A stretch of 64,000 nucleotides of DNA from the NCBI RefSeq assembly GCF_000023065.1, contig NC_012691.1, positions 482,501 through 546,500 on the forward strand, given 5' to 3'. Shown here in pieces: positions 26,010-33,833 of the stretch. The translations under genes and the position numbers were made by a program. The stretch is from Tolumonas auensis DSM 9187. GTDB taxonomy: Bacteria > Pseudomonadota > Gammaproteobacteria > Enterobacterales > Aeromonadaceae. The notes beneath the pieces are model-generated. The model was not told where the DNA came from, did no database searches, and was given only the letters and a program-made list of their open reading frames with translations. Each line of letters opens with the position of its first letter. The first letter of the stretch is position 1.

Positions 26010-27317
26010 ATGGGTTCTTACTGGATGCAGTTAATGGTATCGGCGATTGAGCAGTGGATGACACCGCTGGCGCGTTACCTGACAAAAAGCCGCTATCTGA
26101 TCGCATTGCGGGATGGCTTCCAGCTCGCCATGCCTTTCGTTATCGTCGGTAGTCTGTGCGTGCCGTTGCTGTATCCGCCATTCCCGCCGGACAGCACTAA
26201 TTGGTTGGCAGTACTCTGGAATCATGTTTCCACGGATCTGCGTGTGGTCTGGCTGGCCCCGTATCAGATCACCATGGGGCTTATTTCGCTGCTGGTCTCG
26301 TTTGGTATGGCCGCGAGTCTGGCCAAGAGCTATGGCTTACCGGAACGCCTCTCCGGTTTGACCGGTTCGGTCAGCTTTATGCTGCTTGCAGGGTTTTACC
26401 AGAATGGCGGTGTCGATGCCCGCTATCTGGGTGGGATGGGGTTGTTCACAGCGATCATTGCTGCAATCTATTCCATTGAAGTTATTCGTTTTTTCTATCA
26501 GCGTAACTGGACGATCCGCGTGCCGGAGGAAGTACCTAAAATTACATCCAGTGGCTTCCTGCTTATTATTCCGCTGTTTTTTATCCTGATCAGCCTGACG
26601 CTGATTAATCTGTTACTGCAGCAGCATTTCGGTGCTGTGTTTCCTGAGTTGGTGGAAAAACTGTTCCGGCCGATGATCGTGGCATCTGACAGTCTGCCGG
26701 CCGTCTGGTTATCCCTGCTGGTGTGTAATCTGCTGTGGTTTATGGGGATCCACGGCGCCCTGTTGATCACCGGCATCATGTACCCCTTCTGGATGTCGAA
26801 CATACTGGACAATCAGGCGGCACTGGCTGCCGGACAAGTGTTACCGCACATTTATGTGCATGCATTCTGGGATTTTTATCTGCTGATTGGTGGTGTGGGC
26901 TCGACGTTGCCGCTGGCTTTTATGGCTTTGCGCAGCCGTTCGCAGCAATTGCGTAGCGCCGGTAAACTGGGATTATTTCCTTCCTTGTTCAACATCAATG
27001 AGCCGATCCTGTTTGGTTTTCCGGTAATAATGAATCCCTTGTTTTTATTACCATTTTTGTTGGCGCCGTTGGTGAATGCGACTTTGGCGTGGTATCTGAC
27101 AGAATGGGGCTGGCTGGATCGGTTTGTCGCAATTCTGCCCTGGTCGATGCCATCACCGATTGGTGCCGCCTGGTCAGCCAATGGCAGCTGGCGTACCGCA
27201 TTAATGAGTTTACTGGCACTAGCGAATGCCTGGATTATTTACTATCCCTTCTTCAAGGTACATGAACGGATGTTATTGGAAAATAAACGCGCCATGATGC
27301 AGAAAAAAGGCTACTAA
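26010..27317 (+). CDS. Second PTS lactose/cellobiose-type EIIC permease (orphan)
   Basis: 435 aa polytopic membrane protein, paralogous to the EIIC at 24115: ALRDGFQLAMPFVIVGSL, WFMGIHGALLITGIMYPFW, LFNINEPILFGFPVIMNP, GGVGSTLPLAFMAL. It has no EIIA or EIIB of its own next to it; it is divergent from the complete operon and followed by a LacI gene. It may borrow the neighbouring EIIB/EIIA for another beta-glucoside, or act in sensing (inference). The ORF start at 26010 is an ATG (MGSYWMQLM); in-frame ATGs at 26025 and 26034 are also possible. Confidence 0.9.
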   Translation: MGSYWMQLMVSAIEQWMTPLARYLTKSRYLIALRDGFQLAMPFVIVGSLCVPLLYPPFPPDSTNWLAVLWNHVSTDLRVVWLAPYQITMGLISLLVSFGMAASLAKSYGLPERLSGLTGSVSFMLLAGFYQNGGVDARYLGGMGLFTAIIAAIYSIEVIRFFYQRNWTIRVPEEVPKITSSGFLLIIPLFFILISLTLINLLLQQHFGAVFPELVEKLFRPMIVASDSLPAVWLSLLVCNLLWFMGIHGALLITGIMYPFWMSNILDNQAALAAGQVLPHIYVHAFWDFYLLIGGVGSTLPLAFMALRSRSQQLRSAGKLGLFPSLFNINEPILFGFPVIMNPLFLLPFLLAPLVNATLAWYLTEWGWLDRFVAILPWSMPSPIGAAWSANGSWRTALMSLLALANAWIIYYPFFKVHERMLLENKRAMMQKKGY

Positions 27318-27349
27318 GCTGCATTTGTGGCTATAATAATGAGTAATTT

Positions 27350-27363
27350 GGAAATCGGTTTCC
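27350..27363. promoter_or_regulatory. LacI-type operator before lacI-family gene
   Basis: GGAAATCGGTTTCC is a 14-bp near-perfect dyad related to the 11441 and 25821 sites. It lies 66 bp before the LacI gene start, just downstream of a TATAAT box at 27332-27337, a position suited to autorepression. Confidence 0.65.
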
Positions 27364-27428
27364 AGCGTAAACTTTAATCAGGGCGCATAGTTTGGCATAC
27401 TGTGAGCCGTATTTTCAGAGGCAAGAAC

Positions 27429-28415
27429 ATGACCACAATTCTCGATGTATGCAGATTGGCCAATGTATCTAAAGCAACCGTATCCCGGGTGCTGAGCGGC
27501 AATCGCAAGGTGAAAGAAGATACCCGGGACGTGGTAATGCGAGCCGTTGAACAACTGAATTATCGCCCTAACCAGCTGGCGCAATCACTTGCCACCAAAG
27601 TCAGTAATACGGTTGGTGTGCTCACCAATGGGTTGACCGACAGTCAGCTTGGGCAGGTTTTACGTCAGCTGGATTCGGCACTCTGGGGACAGGGACGTAG
27701 TTTCATTCTGGCGAATGGGGTTGATGGTGCAGCCTCGCTGGCCGATAAACTGAGTTTTCTGGCCTCCCGACATTGTGATGCCATCCTGTTACTGGGCAAA
27801 AATTACGACCATCGCTGGTTTGATGATCTGGATGTCAGCGATTTGCCGCCGCTGCTAACCATGAATCAGACGCTGGATGAGATTGATGGTGTGCAGTTTG
27901 ATCAGGCACTGACCGCTGAACTGGCCTGCAATTATCTCTATTCACATGGTCATACCCAGATCGCGGTATTACTGGAGTCAGGCAGTGGTGGTGAACAGAT
28001 GTTGCAGGGCTACCGCCACGCACTGGAAAACCGTAGTCTGCCATTTAACAGACAAATGGTGGCACAACATGCAGATGGTGCTACTGCAATCAGTATGCTG
28101 ATCAATCGTTATATTCCGTTTACCGCAGTGCTGGTGCCTGATGATCATCAGGCTATTGAAGTGATCCGCACACTGGCGCAGTACAACATTCAGGTGCCAC
28201 AGGAAGTCTCGGTGATCAGTTTGATGACCGGTATTGAAGGGGAACGCTATACCCCGGCGATCACCGGTTTTGAAGTCCCGGAAGAAAAGATGCTGCAGTC
28301 ATTGTTACGTCTGCTGGACGATGTGATTAAAGGTGGCGGAGAAGGCGGTTCCGATGTTACCCGCGAGTTTATGGGAAAATTAATAATCAGGCAATCGGTC
28401 AGAACGATGGAATAA
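27429..28415 (+). CDS. LacI-family repressor, AscG/CelR-like
   Basis: 328 aa. HTH and hinge: TILDVCRLANVSKATVSRVL, then YRPNQLAQSLATKVSNTVGV; sugar-binding core with CNYLYSHGHTQIAVL and VLVPDDHQAIEVI. ATG 27429 has AGAGG upstream; nine earlier in-frame codons from 27402 lack support. Its position after the PTS genes and the operators at 25821 and 27350 make it the likely local repressor of beta-glucoside use, with autoregulation (inference). The N-terminus resembles AscG of E. coli. Confidence 0.9.
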   Translation: MTTILDVCRLANVSKATVSRVLSGNRKVKEDTRDVVMRAVEQLNYRPNQLAQSLATKVSNTVGVLTNGLTDSQLGQVLRQLDSALWGQGRSFILANGVDGAASLADKLSFLASRHCDAILLLGKNYDHRWFDDLDVSDLPPLLTMNQTLDEIDGVQFDQALTAELACNYLYSHGHTQIAVLLESGSGGEQMLQGYRHALENRSLPFNRQMVAQHADGATAISMLINRYIPFTAVLVPDDHQAIEVIRTLAQYNIQVPQEVSVISLMTGIEGERYTPAITGFEVPEEKMLQSLLRLLDDVIKGGGEGGSDVTREFMGKLIIRQSVRTME

Positions 28416-28436
28416 CGACCGCTCTCTCCGATTGCC
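28390..28436. repeat. Inverted repeat spanning the lacI-type stop codon
   Basis: GGCAATCGG (28390-28398) and CCGATTGCC (28428-28436), perfect 9-bp arms 29 nt apart, at the 3' end of the LacI gene. It could fold in the transcript; there is no T tract. Confidence 0.4.
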
Positions 28437-28442
28437 AGGGGG

Positions 28443-28562
28443 TCATCGCTTTTTATCGTATTCACTCTGTTTGAGCATTCTTTCAATAGTCTGAAGAATA
28501 CGGCGTATCTGTTGCTCGTGATGAGGGGGCAGCCGATGCGGAGTCAGAATTAACTGTTTCAT
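28443..28562 (-). CDS. Small protein, 39 aa, unknown
   Basis: A short frame not overlapping any other gene: ATG 28562 to TGA 28443. GGAAGGTGTGAG directly upstream is a good ribosome binding site. The product starts MKQLILTPHRLPPHHEQQ and continues as a basic amphipathic helix (IRRILQTIERMLKQSEYDKKR without the last residues); there is no membrane segment. It lies in a 421-bp gap between the LacI gene end and the ntrC terminator, on the ntrC strand but after that terminator, so it would need its own promoter. I know no family for it. Confidence 0.5.
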   Translation of the reverse strand: MKQLILTPHRLPPHHEQQIRRILQTIERMLKQSEYDKKR

Positions 28563-28780
28563 CTCACACCTTCCAGAATCGTTTTATCGATACGTTCTTC
28601 CTTGGTTCCTTATCTCTATTATCGTTCATGAAAGGACAAGTCGCCGGAAATTGTTTCAATAGCGGCTTAATTGCGCAATAAAATACTGCTTATCTGCAAA
28701 TTGACCTGAAATCGTTCGAATCGCTTCACTGGCCGTCTGATACCGTGCTATCCCGGAAAGGGGATTTGGTGGAGCCGAAA
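28563..28780. other. Gene-free stretch upstream of the 39-aa frame
   Basis: AT-rich sequence between the ntrC terminator and the small frame. No open frame or clear promoter consensus stands out; it would have to hold the small gene's promoter if that gene is expressed separately. Confidence 0.4.
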
Positions 28781-28813
28781 TAAAAACAGCGCCGGCAAAT
28801 GAATGACGGCGCT
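28781..28813 (-). terminator. Terminator of ntrB-ntrC
   Basis: On the minus strand stem AGCGCCG / CGGCGCT (28813-28807 with 28794-28788) runs into TGTTTTTA (28787-28780). It lies 24 bp after the ntrC stop. Confidence 0.85.
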
Positions 28814-28836
28814 TTTCAGACAACGTGCAATTTGAA

Positions 28837-30261
28837 CTAGTTCATGTCCAGTTCTTTCAGTTTCCGTGTCAGGGTATTGCGACCCCAACCCAGCAGGCGG
28901 GCTGCTTCCTGCTTATGGCCGTGCGTGTGCTGCAGCGCGGTATTCAGCATGATGCGTTCAAATTCCGGCAATGCTTCGGAAAGAATATCCACTTCGCCGC
29001 GCGCCAGTTTCTGCGCGATCCATTGCTGCAGCTGTTCTTGCCAGCGCAGTGATACCGGCTCTTTACCAGCTACCGGACGTTCTTCCACCGGATTCAGCAG
29101 TTCAGGCGGCAGATCAGACACCAGCACTTCCTGACCGGAAGCCATCACTGTTAACCAGCGGCAGACGTTCTCCAGCTGACGCACGTTTCCCGGCCATGGC
29201 AGACGGCTGATATAGGCTTCGGTATCCGGATGCAGCATTTTCGCTTCCACATTCAGCTCTTTTGCTGCGCGCAACAGGAAATGCTGAGCCAGCTTCGGAA
29301 TGTCTTCCCGGCGTTCACGCAACGATGGAATATGAATACGAATGACGTTCAGACGGTGGAACAAGTCTTCACGGAAATCGCCCGCAACTACGCGTTTTTC
29401 CAGATCCTGATGGGTCGCGGCAATAATACGCACATCCACCTGAATAGATTGATGACCACCGACCCGATAAAACTGGCCGTCAGCCAGAACACGCAACAAA
29501 CGCGTCTGTACGTCCAGCGGCATATCGCCGATCTCATCGAGAAACAGCGTGCCGCCGTTCGCCTGTTCAAAACGCCCCTGACGCACACTGTTTGCGCCGG
29601 TAAATGCGCCTTTTTCATGACCGAACAGCTCTGATTCAATCAGATCTTTCGGGATCGCAGCCATATTCAGCGCAATGAACGGTTTCGCTGCGCGTGGGCT
29701 ATGGCGGTGCAGAGCATGGGCAACCAGCTCTTTACCGGTACCGGACTGACCATTGATCAGTACAGAAATGGAAGAGCGGGCCAGACGACCAATCGCACGG
29801 AACACCTCCTGCATCGCCGGTGCTTCACCGATGATTTCCGGTGCCGTGGTGGCAACCTGCTGGCGGGCGCGACGCTTGTTTCTTTGCTCATGCAGATGAC
29901 TTTCGGCGCGTTGAACCAGTGCGACAGCTTCATCGATATCAAACGGTTTCGGCAGATATTCAAATGCCCCGCTCTGATAAGCATTTACGGCACTGTCCAG
30001 ATCCGAATGGGCGGTCATAATAATGACCGGAATATCCGGCTGTTTATCCTGGATCAGCTGTAATAAGGAAAGTCCGTCAATGCCAGGCATACGAATATCC
30101 GATACGATCACGTCCGGAATAGTCTGGTTATTATCCAGAGCCGCCAGCAGACTTTCGCCATCCTCAAATGACTGACACTCGAAATGTTCTGCACTCAGGG
30201 CTCGCTCCAGAACCCAGCGAATAGAGCTGTCATCATCGACAATCCAGACTTTGGCTGCCAT
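28837..30261 (-). CDS. glnG: Nitrogen regulation response regulator NtrC
   Basis: 474 aa, sigma-54 activator. Receiver domain 1-120 with phospho-Asp in VSDIRMPG (Asp55); AAA+ domain about 140-380 with Walker [12 protein letters not shown], the sigma-54 contact loop GAFTGA and Walker [14 protein letters not shown]; Fis-type HTH at the C-terminus ([20 protein letters not shown]). Phosphorylated by NtrB, it activates glnA and other nitrogen genes. It starts 14 bp after the ntrB stop and the pair is co-transcribed. Also called ntrC. Confidence 0.97.
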   Translation of the reverse strand: MAAKVWIVDDDSSIRWVLERALSAEHFECQSFEDGESLLAALDNNQTIPDVIVSDIRMPGIDGLSLLQLIQDKQPDIPVIIMTAHSDLDSAVNAYQSGAFEYLPKPFDIDEAVALVQRAESHLHEQRNKRRARQQVATTAPEIIGEAPAMQEVFRAIGRLARSSISVLINGQSGTGKELVAHALHRHSPRAAKPFIALNMAAIPKDLIESELFGHEKGAFTGANSVRQGRFEQANGGTLFLDEIGDMPLDVQTRLLRVLADGQFYRVGGHQSIQVDVRIIAATHQDLEKRVVAGDFREDLFHRLNVIRIHIPSLRERREDIPKLAQHFLLRAAKELNVEAKMLHPDTEAYISRLPWPGNVRQLENVCRWLTVMASGQEVLVSDLPPELLNPVEERPVAGKEPVSLRWQEQLQQWIAQKLARGEVDILSEALPEFERIMLNTALQHTHGHKQEAARLLGWGRNTLTRKLKELDMN

Positions 30262-30275
30262 GGTGTATATCCTTA

Positions 30276-31328
30276 TTACTTACGAAGCGGTAAATAGATG
30301 CAAAATTCAGTGTGTCCCGGCCAGCTGACACATTCGATGCGGCCTTTATGCTGATCAATTAAATTCTGTGCGATGGAAAGTCCTAAACCGGTGCCGCCAT
30401 CCTTACCCGTAACCATCGGGTAAAACAAGGTATCCCGGATGTTTTCCGGTATGCCCGGGCCATCATCGATAATGCGGATTTCAGCCGCCAGCCGGTAACG
30501 TTTCCCGTGGATCGTGATCTGAAATACGGTACGGGTCTTCAACTTGATCGTGCCATGACCGTGCATGGCTTCTACGGCATTACGCACTATGTTCAGGAAA
30601 GCCTGTTGCAGCTGTTCCTGTTCCATCTCGAAATCAGGAATGCTGGGGTCGTAATCCCGTTCAATTTTTATTCCCGGCGGCAGTTCCATCTCGACCAGAC
30701 GGCGAACCTGCTCCAGAACGGAATGCACATTATGTACCTGATGTCGTCCCGGACGCTGGGGCCCGAGCAAGCGATCAACCAGATTCCGTAAGCGATCCGC
30801 CTGCGCGATGATAATGCCGGTATATTCTTTCAGCTGTTCATCCGGCAGGGCTTTTTCCAGTAACTGTGCCGCACCGCGTAAACCACCCAGCGGGTTTTTG
30901 ATCTCATGCGCCAGTCCGCGCACCAGATCACGTGCTGCCAGTTGCTGTGAATGCTGTTGCTGTTCCTGGCTGATGCGTTTTTGCTGGTCAATTTTGCGTA
31001 ACTCAACCAGTGCCATTTGTTCCTGATGGTCATAGACCGCAATGACGCTGACTTCCACACTGCGCGGTTCGTTTTCGACGACCAGCGTTACCTCATTATC
31101 GGTAAATCCCTGGCCTTGTATCAGGCAATGCCGTAAGCGTTCCAGATCCAGCGAAATGTAATCAACCACCTGCTCCAGCGCATGATCCAGTAAACGACGG
31201 GCACTCACGCCCATCAGCTGCTCTGCCGCCGGATTGACATACCGGACAATCAGATGCTTATCCAGCAGAATGACGGCTGTCAGTAAATTATCCAGCAGCA
31301 ATTTTGGTAAATCAGGACGGCTATTCAA
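30276..31328 (-). CDS. glnL: Nitrogen regulation sensor kinase NtrB
   Basis: 350 aa cytoplasmic histidine kinase/phosphatase. PAS domain about 10-115 (LLDKHLIVRYVNPAAEQLMG), H box GLAHEIKNPLGGLRGAAQL with His141, and a HATPase domain with FLNIVRNAVEAM, DDGPGIP and GTGLGLSIAQNLI. It is controlled by PII and acts on NtrC. No membrane spans, as expected. A perfect NtrC-type site lies 25 bp before the start. Also called ntrB. Confidence 0.97.
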   Translation of the reverse strand: MNSRPDLPKLLLDNLLTAVILLDKHLIVRYVNPAAEQLMGVSARRLLDHALEQVVDYISLDLERLRHCLIQGQGFTDNEVTLVVENEPRSVEVSVIAVYDHQEQMALVELRKIDQQKRISQEQQQHSQQLAARDLVRGLAHEIKNPLGGLRGAAQLLEKALPDEQLKEYTGIIIAQADRLRNLVDRLLGPQRPGRHQVHNVHSVLEQVRRLVEMELPPGIKIERDYDPSIPDFEMEQEQLQQAFLNIVRNAVEAMHGHGTIKLKTRTVFQITIHGKRYRLAAEIRIIDDGPGIPENIRDTLFYPMVTGKDGGTGLGLSIAQNLIDQHKGRIECVSWPGHTEFCIYLPLRK

Positions 31329-31352
31329 GTGTTGATCTCCCAGACACTAATC

Positions 31353-31367
31353 GCACCAATCCGGTGC
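31353..31367. promoter_or_regulatory. NtrC binding site before ntrB
   Basis: GCACCAATCCGGTGC fits the NtrC dyad GCACY-N5-RGTGC exactly. It is 25 bp upstream of ntrB, inside the 98-bp gap to the DUF4124 gene. In E. coli NtrC represses the glnL promoter through such a site; the same feedback is likely here. Confidence 0.75.
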
Positions 31368-31426
31368 TTAGTCTTGTTATCTTCTGGTGCGCCTGAACCA
31401 GAATGGTGCCGGCACTTCGGATCAGG

Positions 31427-31969
31427 TTACCTGACGGCTATGACCCGGAACAGATAAACCGTAACTGTTCCAGATGATGCAAGTATCTTGCCGCTTTTTG
31501 ATACCAATTCAGTTCTTAGCTGATGGGCACCTCGGTCGATATCACTGACCTGACAACTCAAGCTTGCAGCATCACACGGATACCGGTTTTCGTCTACGTA
31601 GAGGAACAGCTCTGCGGGATCCTCTTCAGGAATAGCGGGTGTGAGCTGATTTTGTACGGTGATGCGGCCTTCATTATCGCGGATCGTCTGTTCTGTCAGC
31701 GGGGAGGAGATACTCAGACTGTAAGCAATGGTGGGGGGAGTTTCTTTTTGATCCTGCGCTGATGTATCGATAACCGGATTGGGGTTGCTTGCCGGAGGAT
31801 TCGCAATCTCAATCTGCATACGTTGCATTTGTTTGCCGGGTACCGGTCTGTCACTGAAGTGCATGACACCCTGTGCATCAGTCCAGTAATAGACGTTTGC
31901 ATTTTCATCTGCGGCTTGCACCGCCCAGGATAACCCGAGCGCTAACCATATACCTGATATTCTTTTCAT
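31427..31969 (-). CDS. DUF4124-domain periplasmic protein
   Basis: 180 aa. Signal peptide MKRISGIWLALGLSWAVQA, then a DUF4124 motif (VYYWTDAQGVMHFSDRPVPGK, about residues 26-46), a Pro/Asn-rich linker and a C-terminal beta-rich part. It contains two Cys (residues about 132 and 138) that could form a disulphide. Function unknown. Proteins of this family commonly sit between glnA and ntrB in gammaproteobacteria, as here. Confidence 0.85.
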   Translation of the reverse strand: MKRISGIWLALGLSWAVQAADENANVYYWTDAQGVMHFSDRPVPGKQMQRMQIEIANPPASNPNPVIDTSAQDQKETPPTIAYSLSISSPLTEQTIRDNEGRITVQNQLTPAIPEEDPAELFLYVDENRYPCDAASLSCQVSDIDRGAHQLRTELVSKSGKILASSGTVTVYLFRVIAVR

Positions 31970-32032
31970 AGTGCGGTTCCCTGCCCGTTGTTATTAATAG
32001 AGTACAAATGAAAACATCAGGTTAAATCATAA

Positions 32033-32064
32033 TCAAAAAAAAACCCGCCGGAGCGGGTTTTTTC
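32033..32064 (-). terminator. Terminator of glnA
   Basis: Stem AAACCCGC / GCGGGTTT with a CGGA loop (32041-32060). On the minus strand it continues into a T run (complement of the A run at 32035-32043). It is 18 bp after the glnA stop. A T run also follows on the plus strand. Confidence 0.88.
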
Positions 32065-32078
32065 AGAAACATGAACTC

Positions 32079-33488
32079 TTATACAGAATAATACATTTCG
32101 TATTCAACTGGGTGCGGAGTCATGCGCAGGCGATCTACGTCGATATTTTTCAGTTCGATGTAAGCATCGATGAAATCTTCGGAGAATACGCCACCACGAG
32201 TCAGGAACTCACGGTCTGCATCCAGCGCTTTCAGAGCTTCGTCTAAAGAACCACAAACTTGTGGGATCTGAGCCGCTTCTTCTGGTGGCAGGTGATACAG
32301 ATCTTTGTCTGCAGCATCGCCTGGGTGGATCTTGTTGATGATACCATCCAGACCAGCCATCAACTGAGCGGTGAACGCCAGGTATGGGTTAGCAGCTGGA
32401 TCCGGGAAGCGAACTTCGATACGGGCAGCTTTCGGGCTTGGTACTACTGGAATACGGATTGACGCTGAACGGTTACGTGCAGAGTAAGCCAGCATTACAG
32501 GCGCTTCATAACCTGGAACCAGACGCTTGTAAGAGTTGGTTGATGGGTTAGTGAAAGCGTTGATTGCTTTAGCGTGTTTGATGATACCGCCGATGTAGAA
32601 CAGTGCCATTTCTGACAGTCCGCCGTAAGCGTCACCAGAGAACAGGTTCACACCGTCTTTACCCAGAGACTGGTGGCAGTGCATACCTGAACCGTTGTCA
32701 CCAAACATTGGTTTTGGCATGAAAGTTACGGTTTTGCCGTAAGCGTGAGCTACGTTATGGATAACGTATTTCTGCACCTGAACTTCGTCAGCTTTCTTGG
32801 TCATGGTGTTGAAACGGGTAGCGATTTCGTTCTGACCAGCAGTTGCCACTTCGTGGTGATGCGCTTCAACTACCTGACCCATTTCTTCCAGGATCAGACA
32901 CATTGCAGAACGCAGGTCTTGTGAAGAGTCAACAGGAGCTACTGGGAAGTAACCACCTTTAACGCCTGGACGGTGACCTTTGTTACCACCTTCGAAAGAC
33001 TTGCCAGAGTTCCATGCAGCTTCAGGATCGTCGATCTTGAAGAAAGAACCACTCATGGTGTTTTCGAAACGAACGTCTTCAAAAATGAAGAATTCTGGTT
33101 CTGGTCCGAACAGTACGGTATCAGCAATACCGCTGGCTTTCAGGTATTCTTCAGCACGTTTGGCAATAGATCGTGGGTCACGATCGTAGCCTTTCATGGT
33201 TGCAGGTTCCAGGATGTCACAACGAATGATCAGAGTAGATTCTTCGGTGAACGGATCCATCAGGGCAGTGGTTGCATCAGGCATCAGAACCATGTCTGAT
33301 TCGTTGATACCTTTCCAGCCAGCGATAGAAGAACCATCGAACATTTTACCGTCTTCGAAGAAGTCTTCGTTAACCTGGTGTGAAGGAATAGAAACGTGTT
33401 GTTCTTTACCTTTAGTATCAGTGAAACGCAGATCAACGAATTTAACTTCGTTTTCTTTGATCATATTCAGAACATTTGCAGCGGACAT
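32079..33488 (-). CDS. glnA: Glutamine synthetase, type I
   Basis: 469 aa, same length as E. coli GlnA. It makes glutamine from glutamate, ammonia and ATP as a dodecamer. Visible: [15 protein letters not shown] near the N-terminus, metal and substrate segment [51 protein letters not shown], and the adenylylation Tyr in LYHLPPEEA near residue 398. Expression is expected from the sigma-54 promoter at 33552 with upstream NtrC sites. A shift to T-rich optimal codons marks a highly expressed gene. Confidence 0.98.
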   Translation of the reverse strand: MSAANVLNMIKENEVKFVDLRFTDTKGKEQHVSIPSHQVNEDFFEDGKMFDGSSIAGWKGINESDMVLMPDATTALMDPFTEESTLIIRCDILEPATMKGYDRDPRSIAKRAEEYLKASGIADTVLFGPEPEFFIFEDVRFENTMSGSFFKIDDPEAAWNSGKSFEGGNKGHRPGVKGGYFPVAPVDSSQDLRSAMCLILEEMGQVVEAHHHEVATAGQNEIATRFNTMTKKADEVQVQKYVIHNVAHAYGKTVTFMPKPMFGDNGSGMHCHQSLGKDGVNLFSGDAYGGLSEMALFYIGGIIKHAKAINAFTNPSTNSYKRLVPGYEAPVMLAYSARNRSASIRIPVVPSPKAARIEVRFPDPAANPYLAFTAQLMAGLDGIINKIHPGDAADKDLYHLPPEEAAQIPQVCGSLDEALKALDADREFLTRGGVFSEDFIDAYIELKNIDVDRLRMTPHPVEYEMYYSV

Positions 33489-33551
33489 GCTAGCTAACCT
33501 CCGGTGTCATTAAAATCAGATAGCGATATTAAAAATACTTTCATCGCTATG

Positions 33552-33569
33552 GAGCAAAAAACGCGCCAA
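33552..33569 (-). promoter_or_regulatory. Sigma-54 promoter of glnA
   Basis: Minus-strand TTGGCGCGTTTTTTGCTC fits TGGCAC-N5-TTGCA, with GG (33567-33566) and GC (33555-33554) separated by exactly 10 nt. Transcription would start near 33542, giving a leader of about 50 nt before glnA. Confidence 0.78.
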
Positions 33570-33640
33570 CTTAAAAACTCTTTAGTTAATAAGGATTAAC
33601 TGCTAATTGCCCAAATTTAACAGCGCATCGCTGTAATATT

Positions 33641-33682
33641 ATGGTGCAATAAAGCACTAATTTGGTGCGCTCTTGTGGTGCA
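33641..33682. promoter_or_regulatory. NtrC enhancer sites for glnA
   Basis: Three TGGTGC repeats lie here. GCACTAATTTGGTGC (33654-33668) matches the NtrC dyad GCACY-N5-RGTGC; GCGCTCTTGTGGTGC (33667-33681) matches with one change. They centre about 119 and 132 bp upstream of the predicted sigma-54 start, close to the enhancer distance known at E. coli glnA. The two dyads overlap by two bases. Confidence 0.68.
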
Positions 33683-33724
33683 GCAATGCACGCACAATCT
33701 GCCGAACATGATTATACAGAGATC

Positions 33725-33763
33725 CTGTAAAAATATGCTCTTCGTTTTTACAGCAAATTTGCT
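33725..33763. repeat. Two adjacent dyads before typA
   Basis: CTGTAAAAA (33725-33733) and TTTTTACAG (33745-33753) are perfect 9-bp arms with an 11-nt spacer. The last bases overlap a second perfect palindrome AGCAAATTTGCT (33752-33763). They lie 71-109 bp before typA and may be operators or promoter-proximal hairpins. Confidence 0.5.
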
Positions 33764-33833
33764 ATGCAGATCACGTTGGGGTGGGTAGAATGAGCGTCCG
33801 ATTTTTAGTCACTTTTTATATCTCGAGGCGAGG

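Larger units (their letters stand above)
33489..33833. promoter_or_regulatory. glnA/typA divergent control region
   Basis: 345 bp without a gene. It holds the glnA sigma-54 promoter (33552-33569), clustered NtrC half-sites (33641-33682), and two perfect dyads nearer typA (33725-33753 and 33752-33763). Confidence 0.75.
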
